NCBI RefSeq assembly: GCF_019904235.1
Contig: NZ_CP063202.1
Coordinates: 2,604,001-2,668,000 of the forward strand
Reading direction: 5' to 3'
Origin: Erythrobacter sp. SCSIO 43205
Lineage (GTDB): Bacteria; Pseudomonadota; Alphaproteobacteria; Sphingomonadales; Sphingomonadaceae
Length of the DNA: 64,000 nucleotides
The position numbers were made by a program, and so were the translations under genes. Below, in pieces: positions 54,586-61,904 of the stretch. Under the pieces are notes generated by a model. That model did not search any database and was not told where the DNA came from. It saw nothing but the letters and a program-made list of their open reading frames with translations. How positions within the stretch are numbered: the stretch's first letter is position 1; each line of letters starts with the position of its first letter.

Positions 54586-55554
54586 ATGCAGATCAGGTTT
54601 TGGGGAACACGCGGGTCACTCCCCGTTGCCCCTCACGCGTCAACCGTCACCGATAAGATCGCAGATGCTCTTGTCGCAGCAAACGGCCAGAATTTCCCGG
54701 ATAAACAGGCCGCCCTTCATTACGCCAAGGAACAACTGCCATTCGCAATCGGCCAAGGGTATGGCGGTGCGACAAGCTGCGTTGAGATTGATGTGGGCAA
54801 AGGCGCATTTGTCATTTGCGACATGGGTTCTGGCCTTCGCGAACTGGGCCTCGATACGCTCAAGCGTTTATCGCAAGGGGGGCGGGATAAGGAATGGCAC
54901 TTCTTCCTATCGCATCTGCATTGGGACCACATCATGGGCTTCCCCTTTTTCGTGCCCGCTTTTGTCGAAGGGGCAAAGGTGATCATCCATGCAGGACACA
55001 GCGACGCTGAAACCGCGCTTCGCCGCCAGCAGGAAGAAATCTCTTTCCCCGTGCCCTTCGACTGGCTCAAGGCAGACATCGAATTTCGCACTTTGACACC
55101 GGGCGAAGAATACCAGATTGGCGAGCTTACCGTTGGCCTCACCCGGCAGGAGCACAGCCATGACAGCTATGGCTATCGCTTCACTGATGCCGCCGGGCGC
55201 AGCGCGGTTTATTCGACCGATGCTGAATACAAGATCGACAAAATGGGCGAAGAAGACGACATGGCCCAATTCATGTCAGGCGCCGATCTTGTCATCGCAG
55301 ACACCATGTATTCGCTCGCCGATAGTGTCACGATGAAAGAGGATTGGGGACACTCCTCCAACATCGTCGCGGTCGATCTGTGTCGCAAAGCGGGCGCAAA
55401 GCGGCTTGCGCTGTTCCACCACGAACCGACATATTCCGATGCAGACATTGCCCGGATGCATGCGGAGACGGTGCGTTATGAAGAGCTCTTGCGTGAAGAT
55501 GCCACCCCACTCGAAGTGCTGTGTTCCTACGATGGCCTTTGCCTTGAGCTTTAG
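54586..55554 (+). CDS. MBL-fold metallohydrolase
   Basis: A 322-residue metallo-beta-lactamase-fold hydrolase. F-W-G-T-R-G-S-L-P at the N-terminus, G-G-A-T-S-C-V-E, the metal motif S-H-L-H-W-D-H (HxHxDH), and distal His in R-Q-E-H-S-H-D and F-H-H-E-P-T. The N-terminal pattern and size match a group related to cyclic-nucleotide phosphodiesterases and RNase Z/PhnP-like enzymes. The gene sits between STAS and CHASE2-phosphatase genes (22 and 9 bp gaps), so it is in the same transcript. Hydrolysis of cAMP/cGMP made by the neighbouring cyclase is a reasonable but untested idea. Confidence 0.85.
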   Translation: MQIRFWGTRGSLPVAPHASTVTDKIADALVAANGQNFPDKQAALHYAKEQLPFAIGQGYGGATSCVEIDVGKGAFVICDMGSGLRELGLDTLKRLSQGGRDKEWHFFLSHLHWDHIMGFPFFVPAFVEGAKVIIHAGHSDAETALRRQQEEISFPVPFDWLKADIEFRTLTPGEEYQIGELTVGLTRQEHSHDSYGYRFTDAAGRSAVYSTDAEYKIDKMGEEDDMAQFMSGADLVIADTMYSLADSVTMKEDWGHSSNIVAVDLCRKAGAKRLALFHHEPTYSDADIARMHAETVRYEELLREDATPLEVLCSYDGLCLEL

Positions 55555-55563
55555 GCTGCGTTG

Positions 55564-57603
55564 ATGCCTGCCAAATCCAAGCGCCTTATCATCGCCGCTG
55601 TTCTGATTGGCGCTTTTATCGGCCTTGTGGTGAGCTTACTTGGCGGAGAGTTTCAACGCCGCCTTGTGTTTGACAGCTGGCAAGATCTGGCCCCGCGCGA
55701 TAGCCGCAGTGATGATGTCGTGGTCGTGATGATCGACGATGCGAGCGTTGCGAAGAAGGGTCAATGGCCGTGGCGGCGCACCGACGTCGCGGCTCTGATC
55801 GAAAACATCGCGCAAACCGGGCCAAAAGTGATCGGTATCGACATCTATTTCACCGAACCCGACCGGATGCGGCCTGAAAACTTTGCGGATCTTTACACCG
55901 AGGACGCTCTCGATGCAGCGACGCGCGAGAAGCTTTTGACGCTGCCTTACGGCGACCAATATCTCGCCAGTGTGATCGAAATTGCGCCCACGGTGATGCC
56001 TTGGGTGACGACCGATTCAGGCGGGCGACCCTTGGCGGACCTCACCTTTGACGGTGTCGAAGGAGAGCCCCCCAAAGGCATTGCAACGACGAAGAAAATG
56101 CTCACCAGCATCAAGCTTCTGGATGACATAGCCTTTGCGCGTGGCGTTGTAAAAGGCCCCCCCGATGCCGATGGAATCGTCCGGCGAGTGCCCTTGGCAG
56201 TCAAAGCGGGCGATCAAATGGCGGCAGGCTTTGCCGTTCAAATAGCCAACATGGCGATTGGCGAGGATGCTCCCAGGTGGGTCGACGGGGGCATGAAAAT
56301 TGGTGATCGGATCGTGCCTACCGATGCCAAAGGCAATTTTGAATTCAAGATGGCCCCTGACTGGGACGAGCAGGCGCTCTCAGCCATCAACGTGCTTGAA
56401 GGCGATTTTGTCGATGTCGAGGAATTGCAGGACAAGATCGTGCTTGTCGGCTTCGGCGCGACGGGCACCACGGATATTGTCGCAACCCCTGTCGAAGCCG
56501 AAATGCAAGGCACATTGATTCAGGCGCAAGCGGTGGATGCGATTTTGAACGGCCACTGGCTATCGCGTCCCGTGTGGGCAAAGGCGCTGGAATGGGCGCT
56601 TGCCCTTGGCCTTGTAGCCATGCTCTTGATCGCAGGACTGAGCATCGCGAAATGGTTGATTGTGCCAGTCTCGGCGAGCGTCGCAGTGCTGCCTTCAGCA
56701 TCCTATATCGCCTATGACGCTGGCGGCATATTGTTCGACCCGGCGCGTCCATTGGTCATCGCAGTTTTCGCCGCAACTGCGCTGGTCGCGGTGCGTTACG
56801 CCCTCGCCTTTCGCGAGTTGGTCGAAAAGCGCATTGTCACCGCCGAACAGGAAAAAGAAAACGAAAGCGCGCGAAAGCTGCAACTGACCATGGTGCCAAG
56901 CGCTGCGCGGCTCGCGCGATTGGGCACGCGCACAGAGATCGGCGCGGTGCTGGAACCTGCCAAATCGGTCGGCGGCGACTTCTACGACGCGATGGAATTG
57001 GAGGGCAATCGTCTCGCCTTCCTCGTGGGGGACGTCAGCGGCAAGGGGCTTCGCGCCGCGCTCTTCATGGCGCTTTCCAAATCGGTATCCAAGAACAACC
57101 TCATGCGCTCAAGCGGTGACCTTGAGGCAGCCGTACGCAAGGTGAACGCGGACCTGATGGCCGAAGAGGATGAGGAGATGGACCTCACCATGCTCGTTGG
57201 CATCATTGATTGCTCTACGGGCATGGTCGAAATGGTCAACGCTGGCCATGAAGACCCCATGCTGGTGCGCGCCGATGGCAGTGTCGAGGTCGTCAAAATG
57301 GTCGGCGGGCTTCGCCTGCGCACGCTTGACGATTTTCCCTACAGCGTTGAAACCCTGCAGATGAAACCAGGCGAAAGCCTTGTCATTATCACTGATGGCG
57401 CGACCGACGCCATGAATGTGAAGCAAGATCGTTTTGGATTGGACCGCGTAATGAAGGCGATCGGCGACAATACCAAGGCCAGCGCCCCTGAGCGCGCAAA
57501 GCATATTGCCGTCAAAGTGCGCGAGTTCGAGCGCGGGATGGACCCGGCCGATGATCTGACGATTTTGACGCTGCGTTATCTTGGCGCTGAGGCGAGCAAT
57601 TAG
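55564..57603 (+). CDS. CHASE2-domain PP2C/SpoIIE-type phosphatase
   Basis: 679 residues: N-terminal helix, periplasmic CHASE2 domain (about 30-330; V-V-V-M-I-D-D-A-S-V and P-K-V-I-G-I-D-I-Y-F), three helices (340-415), a coiled-coil linker, and a SpoIIE-type PP2C phosphatase (about 440-675). Metal Asp in G-G-D-F-Y-D, G-D-V-S-G-K-G, T-D-G-A-T-D-A and A-D-D-L-T are all present, so it should be an active Ser/Thr phosphatase. Such enzymes dephosphorylate STAS antagonists. It is encoded with a STAS gene and parallel to a CHASE2-cyclase. ATG 55564 immediately follows a TTG; either could start. Confidence 0.91.
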   Translation: MPAKSKRLIIAAVLIGAFIGLVVSLLGGEFQRRLVFDSWQDLAPRDSRSDDVVVVMIDDASVAKKGQWPWRRTDVAALIENIAQTGPKVIGIDIYFTEPDRMRPENFADLYTEDALDAATREKLLTLPYGDQYLASVIEIAPTVMPWVTTDSGGRPLADLTFDGVEGEPPKGIATTKKMLTSIKLLDDIAFARGVVKGPPDADGIVRRVPLAVKAGDQMAAGFAVQIANMAIGEDAPRWVDGGMKIGDRIVPTDAKGNFEFKMAPDWDEQALSAINVLEGDFVDVEELQDKIVLVGFGATGTTDIVATPVEAEMQGTLIQAQAVDAILNGHWLSRPVWAKALEWALALGLVAMLLIAGLSIAKWLIVPVSASVAVLPSASYIAYDAGGILFDPARPLVIAVFAATALVAVRYALAFRELVEKRIVTAEQEKENESARKLQLTMVPSAARLARLGTRTEIGAVLEPAKSVGGDFYDAMELEGNRLAFLVGDVSGKGLRAALFMALSKSVSKNNLMRSSGDLEAAVRKVNADLMAEEDEEMDLTMLVGIIDCSTGMVEMVNAGHEDPMLVRADGSVEVVKMVGGLRLRTLDDFPYSVETLQMKPGESLVIITDGATDAMNVKQDRFGLDRVMKAIGDNTKASAPERAKHIAVKVREFERGMDPADDLTILTLRYLGAEASN

Positions 57604-58229
57604 CGGACAGTAACGACCACCACGCGGTAAGCGCGATTGGGCTGGCCTTCTTGTCCAGGTTGCAAGCTTGAGCGTGCCCAGTGCCAGGAGCTTGCAACCG
57701 CCTCGATGTCGTCCTCTTTGATCGGGAGATTGGACTCGCTCACGCGCTTGCGCACTTGGCCAAGAACAGTTTGTGCACGCTCAGCCGATACACGGTTATT
57801 CACTGCCTCATTGCCGGTTGCATCGGTGTGCGCCGCAATCTCGATTTCTGCTCCGGGCCGGTTTTCAATATTTTGCGCAAGAAACGCTTGAAGCCGGTCC
57901 ATTTCAGATTTGCTAAGCGTCCCTTCGCCGGTTGCAAAATAGAAAAAATCGCGGGCAAAGTGCTTAGGCAAAAAGCCCATGATCTCGGTGTGAACCGGGT
58001 CGGCCTCATCAAGCTGATCGAAGCGCGGTTCTTTTTCGCCCCTAAGCTTCGCCTGTTGGTTCGCCGCAGTTAAATAAGCTTCGCTCCCATCGGCATATTC
58101 AACAACAACTGCGCCTGTGCCCTTACCCGGTATTGCCGGCGACAGAAGCGTCACGCGCTCCTTGGAAGACGCACACCCTGCCAATGCCAGAGCGCCCCCC
58201 AGCGCGATCAATCCAAGTGTTTTTCGCAT
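57600..58229 (-). CDS. OmpA-like lipoprotein of the CHASE2 cluster
   Basis: A 209-residue lipoprotein (A-L-A-G-C lipobox) with a C-terminal OmpA-like peptidoglycan-binding domain: F-A-T-G-E-G-T-L, I-E-I-A-A-H-T-D-A-T-G-N, N-N-R-V-S-A-E-R-A, ending N-R-A-Y-R-V-V-V. The domain's Asp and Arg for diaminopimelate binding are in place. It overlaps the CHASE2-phosphatase stop by 4 nt convergently, and its ATG shares one base with the FecR stop (TAATG), so the two are coupled. Confidence 0.88.
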   Translation of the reverse strand: MRKTLGLIALGGALALAGCASSKERVTLLSPAIPGKGTGAVVVEYADGSEAYLTAANQQAKLRGEKEPRFDQLDEADPVHTEIMGFLPKHFARDFFYFATGEGTLSKSEMDRLQAFLAQNIENRPGAEIEIAAHTDATGNEAVNNRVSAERAQTVLGQVRKRVSESNLPIKEDDIEAVASSWHWARSSLQPGQEGQPNRAYRVVVVTVR

Positions 58230-58663
58230 TATTCATCCACCTCAATCACAAAAGTGGTCCCCCGAACACCCAGCGTCGATGTGGGTGTTCTGAATTTCAT
58301 TCGGCCAGAACGCGACAACTCCCCGCTATCAACGCCGACCTTGCCGCGCTCGATTTTCATAGAGCTTTCGCCTGTGCGCCGCGCGCGGTCAAAACGATAG
58401 CGCGAGATAATCATCCGGCTTCCCGGAGCGACAACAAGCCTTGTGTTATCAACAAAGGTGATGCCTGCTCTTTGGCGCGCAGTGGTCACGACAATATCGC
58501 CTTCGCGCAGCTTGAACCCGGAATTGCCCGTAAGCTTAGCACCGCCCCGTATGACTTCGATCCCGCCAGCGGTCACATTCTTGATCCGCCCGATCTCATT
58601 AGCGAGTGCAGGCTGCGCCATCATGGCCATCAGCGCTGCAATAAAAATGGTTACATTTCGCAT
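58229..58663 (-). CDS. FecR-domain periplasmic protein
   Basis: A 144-residue protein with a signal peptide (M-R-N-V-T-I-F-I-A-A-L then A-Q-P-A-L-A) and a FecR domain: F-K-L-R-E-G-D-I-V-V-T, G-I-T-F-V-D-N-T-R-L, and the end S-T-L-G-V-R-G-T-T-F-V-I-E-V. GGGGAG precedes ATG 58663. FecR domains of this short type often accompany CHASE2 genes. The start lies 37 bp from the divergent RsbW-like gene, so the two promoters must overlap. Confidence 0.88.
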   Translation of the reverse strand: MRNVTIFIAALMAMMAQPALANEIGRIKNVTAGGIEVIRGGAKLTGNSGFKLREGDIVVTTARQRAGITFVDNTRLVVAPGSRMIISRYRFDRARRTGESSMKIERGKVGVDSGELSRSGRMKFRTPTSTLGVRGTTFVIEVDE

Positions 58664-58700
58664 ATATACTCCCCAGCCTGGGCTGTGGTAGCACAATTTC

Positions 58701-59114
58701 ATGGAACACAGGAGCCGATTTTCCGCATTCGCTGCAAAAGAATGTAACACTGCCCCCGTGATCCGCGCCGCAATGCGATTTGCGCGTGATTTTCTGGCTG
58801 CCTATGAAGTCGAGCCACGCCTTCAGGTGAAGCTTGCCATTGTGGTCGAAGAGCTGGTTACAAACGCGCTTAATCACGGCAGAAAGGGCCACGACCTCAC
58901 CCTTTCGCTTGAACTTTTACAGGAGCGCGAGGCCATCCGCTTAGTGATGGAAGACAACGGTATCGCGTTCAATCCACTGGTCGTACCGCCTGTTAAAGCG
59001 CCGGACCCGGAAACAGGGGGTGGGATCGGCCTTGCAATCGTCCACGCCTGGGCACGTGATACCCACTACGCAAGGGTTGGCGAAATTAACGCGTTGGCCC
59101 TGACATTATCATAA
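58701..59114 (+). CDS. RsbW-type anti-sigma factor kinase (HATPase)
   Basis: A 137-residue HATPase_c_2 protein: N-box with Glu base and Asn (V-E-E-L-V-T-N-A-L-N-H-G), G1 D-N-G-I-A-F-N-P, and G2 G-G-G-I-G-L-A-I-V. Size and motifs match RsbW/SpoIIAB anti-sigma kinases, which phosphorylate STAS antagonists and hold a target such as a sigma factor. The STAS and PP2C partners are encoded 3-4 kb upstream; no sigma factor is visible. Confidence 0.87.
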   Translation: MEHRSRFSAFAAKECNTAPVIRAAMRFARDFLAAYEVEPRLQVKLAIVVEELVTNALNHGRKGHDLTLSLELLQEREAIRLVMEDNGIAFNPLVVPPVKAPDPETGGGIGLAIVHAWARDTHYARVGEINALALTLS

Positions 59115-59130
59115 ACCCTGCGCATGAGCG

Positions 59131-61509
59131 CTAAGGAGCGAGCTTGAAAAGCGGCATGGGACAGGATTTCACCTGGCCTGTGCCCGCAAAAGCTGCGACA
59201 TCGCGCATCCGCGAAGGGTCGCGGACCAGCACATAATCTACGCGCCAAGCGCTGAGGAAATCTTCTCTACTTGCCGCATCAACCCGACCTTGCGCGATGT
59301 TGCGCGGCTCCATCATGGTGTGCAATCCGCCCAAAGCACCCGCTTTTGCTGCGAAAAGGTCGTCGCCCATGACCAGTACCCGCGCCTTGTTATCGCCGCC
59401 CAGGCATTCATGCAGCTGCTCAACATCTTGAGGCGCTTCAAACGCGGCCCAGTGCTGCGCATCAAGGTCGCCATTATCGAGCGCAGTGCCGAAGCTGATG
59501 AGCGCAAAGCCAGCCGCCCAAGGCACGGTGAGAGCTGCAAAAAGGAGGCCATAGCCCCGCCTCTGCGCGATATTCCCGCCGCGAGCGGTGAGCCAAATGG
59601 CCGCGCTCAAGTACGCTGCCCAAACGAGCGGTGAGTAATAGCGATTGTCGAGATAGCCGGTCACAATCTGCGGTGCCATCAAAAGCGCAAAAACGCAGGC
59701 CATGGCGATTACGATCACGTTTCTTTCAGCCGATCCATCCGATCTGTGCGCAAGGCTGGGCGCGCGTCCATCAAGCCAGTTCACCGCGCCCAGCCCCGCC
59801 AAGCCAACCGCGCACACCGCGCCAAAAGGACTGGCCACAATGGCGAGAGCGTTGACCAGCCATTGGCTTGCACCGCCAAAGACTTTGAGTGCCCATGCAC
59901 CGGGATCATCGCGCAAAGATGGGCGTCCCTCAGGCCACCAATCGGTGACGAACGCGCGCGGGTCGAGCGAGGTCGCTATCCCTGCATTGTCGGTGGCAAA
60001 AACTGTACCGAAGGTGGTGAGCGAATAGGTCACCCATGGCGCAATCGCGATGGATGATGCAGCGAGCGAAACAGCAGCGCGCACCGGGCTGCGGGTGATC
60101 CATCCGACCAGCACGCTTACCAAAATCGGCAAGAGCGCGGCATCGAAGCGGTTCATTACCGCAAGTCCTGCGACAAACCCGACCATGCCAGCGCCCGCAA
60201 GGCTCATGGCGCGACTTGCAAGTATTCCTCGAACAAGCAATGCAAAGAGCAGCAATTGCAAGGGGATCGTGCGCCCAGCGCTGAGTTCGTCCCAAACCAT
60301 GCCGGGCGCAAGGAGCAGCACCAGCGCAGCAGCCAGCCCAACCCAAGCCGCGCCCGTGACTTGTCGCGCAATCTGTTCCGACACGATTGCGAAAGCGAAA
60401 TAGCAGGCAAAAGCGAGATAAAGCCCGGTCCGCGCGCCCGTTCCTGCAAGCGCGTCCACACACGCAATCAAACTCGGCCACAGCGGCGCGAAGGCGGCTG
60501 AATATGGCGATGCGCTGGCGTAGCTGCGAAAATGGGTAAAGCGATAGAAATCGCCAAAAACCGTCTTGCTGAGCTCGTACAAAGCCCAGCTATCGGGCGA
60601 GTATTCTGGCGAGGCGATGACGCTGAACAAAAGCGGGAGGAGCACCGCTGCGGCGAGGAAAGCTGGCCATAGGAGAGAGGGCAGCGCGCGAGCGGCATGG
60701 TCGGGCGTATACCCCCCGGTTGCCGCGCGCACTGTTTCCCCCAAAAGCGCAAGCTTGGAGGAAAGCCCGCCGATCTTGGTGGGCACTTTGCCGTCTTGCG
60801 GATAGCGACGAATGACGGGCACGTGATCGACCTTAAGGCCCAACTGCCCCGCTCTCACCGTCATGTAGAAAAGAAGGTTGTAAACCTCGAACTCGGCTCG
60901 GAACGGGGCAACATCGGGATGGGTCAGATAGCGCGCCGAATAGGCTCTGAACCCATTGGTCGTGTCGGTGAACCAGCGCTTTCCCGCAACGCTCAAAAGC
61001 GGCGCGTGGATCAGGCGGTTGGCAATCGTGCGCTCTAGCGGCGTGTTCTCAGCTTCCCCGCCGGGCAAATAGCGCGAGCCTTGGACATAGTCGAAGCCCT
61101 CTTCGAGCTTTGCCACGAAGTCCCCAACAGCCTCGACCCCGTCTTTGCCATTGCCATCAATCGTGACAATGCCCTCATACCCTTCGCGAAGCGCCCATGC
61201 GTAAGCCATGCGAAGCTGCGCTGAAAGTTTGCCCGGCCCCGTCTTGGTCAGCACCGCCCGCACGCCCACTGGCTTCACAAAATCGGCGTCGAGCGAGCCA
61301 TCGGTCGAGCCGCCATCGGCGATGATGACATCAACAGCAAGCTGCGCGGCTTTAATCCGCGAAAGCTGGCCCCGGATGCGTTCGCCTTCGTTGATGACGG
61401 GGATCACCAGCGCGTATTTGTGCGCCTTGGGAGAGTAGATCGCCTCTTTGTAAGAAGGCACCTGCCAATCGCTGTCATTAAGGGGGAGAGGCGCTGCGTT
61501 TTTGGTCAT
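59131..61509 (-). CDS. Glycosyltransferase family 2 fused to a membrane domain
   Basis: A 792-residue fusion. Residues about 30-270 form a GT2 domain of dolichol-phosphate-mannose synthase type: V-I-P-V-I-N-E-G-E-R-I, A-D-G-G-S-T-D-G-S-L, I-D-G-N-G-K-D-G (DxD-like), G-S-R-Y-L-P-G-G. The remainder has about ten hydrophobic helices and a soluble C-terminal region, like polyprenyl-linked sugar transferases. ATG 61509 overlaps the GtrA stop (ATGA). It probably modifies envelope glycans using a lipid-linked sugar. Confidence 0.82.
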   Translation of the reverse strand: MTKNAAPLPLNDSDWQVPSYKEAIYSPKAHKYALVIPVINEGERIRGQLSRIKAAQLAVDVIIADGGSTDGSLDADFVKPVGVRAVLTKTGPGKLSAQLRMAYAWALREGYEGIVTIDGNGKDGVEAVGDFVAKLEEGFDYVQGSRYLPGGEAENTPLERTIANRLIHAPLLSVAGKRWFTDTTNGFRAYSARYLTHPDVAPFRAEFEVYNLLFYMTVRAGQLGLKVDHVPVIRRYPQDGKVPTKIGGLSSKLALLGETVRAATGGYTPDHAARALPSLLWPAFLAAAVLLPLLFSVIASPEYSPDSWALYELSKTVFGDFYRFTHFRSYASASPYSAAFAPLWPSLIACVDALAGTGARTGLYLAFACYFAFAIVSEQIARQVTGAAWVGLAAALVLLLAPGMVWDELSAGRTIPLQLLLFALLVRGILASRAMSLAGAGMVGFVAGLAVMNRFDAALLPILVSVLVGWITRSPVRAAVSLAASSIAIAPWVTYSLTTFGTVFATDNAGIATSLDPRAFVTDWWPEGRPSLRDDPGAWALKVFGGASQWLVNALAIVASPFGAVCAVGLAGLGAVNWLDGRAPSLAHRSDGSAERNVIVIAMACVFALLMAPQIVTGYLDNRYYSPLVWAAYLSAAIWLTARGGNIAQRRGYGLLFAALTVPWAAGFALISFGTALDNGDLDAQHWAAFEAPQDVEQLHECLGGDNKARVLVMGDDLFAAKAGALGGLHTMMEPRNIAQGRVDAASREDFLSAWRVDYVLVRDPSRMRDVAAFAGTGQVKSCPMPLFKLAP

Positions 61510-61904
61510 GCGCCCTCTCGCGTGGAAGCGTGCGCGAAGACGAAGAATTTGCTTAAGGCGAAATTGACGAAGAAGGAGACGCCCGCTCCGCAGATAAGGA
61601 TGAGAAGCGCAAATGCGCCCGCAAGCCAAGCGTCGAGCAGTGCGACAACGCCCACCCGAACCACCAGTGTAAGCGCTGCAACTGCGCCATATTTCACTGC
61701 GCGATTGGCTGAAAGGCTCCCCGCCCCGCCACTAAAGCTCCAGACCTGATGAGCCACATAATTGGCGCTTGCAGCGCATACGAAACCGATGACGGCGGCC
61801 AGCGTCAAGGGCACTGAGCCAAGCTCGTGCAAGCCATAGGCAATCGCGAGATCGAGGAACACGCCAAGCACGGTAACGACAAAGAAGCGCACCATCTCAA
61901 CCAT
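61506..61904 (-). CDS. GtrA-family membrane protein
   Basis: A 132-residue, four-helix GtrA/DPMS_2-type protein: F-F-V-V-T-V-L-G-V-F-L-D, then A-A-S-A-N-Y-V-A-H-Q-V-W-S-F, typical of the family. GtrA proteins are thought to flip polyprenyl-phosphate sugars. ATG 61904 overlaps the upstream stop as ATGA, and its own stop overlaps the GT2 gene in the same way, making a tightly coupled trio. Confidence 0.88.
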   Translation of the reverse strand: MVEMVRFFVVTVLGVFLDLAIAYGLHELGSVPLTLAAVIGFVCAASANYVAHQVWSFSGGAGSLSANRAVKYGAVAALTLVVRVGVVALLDAWLAGAFALLILICGAGVSFFVNFALSKFFVFAHASTREGA

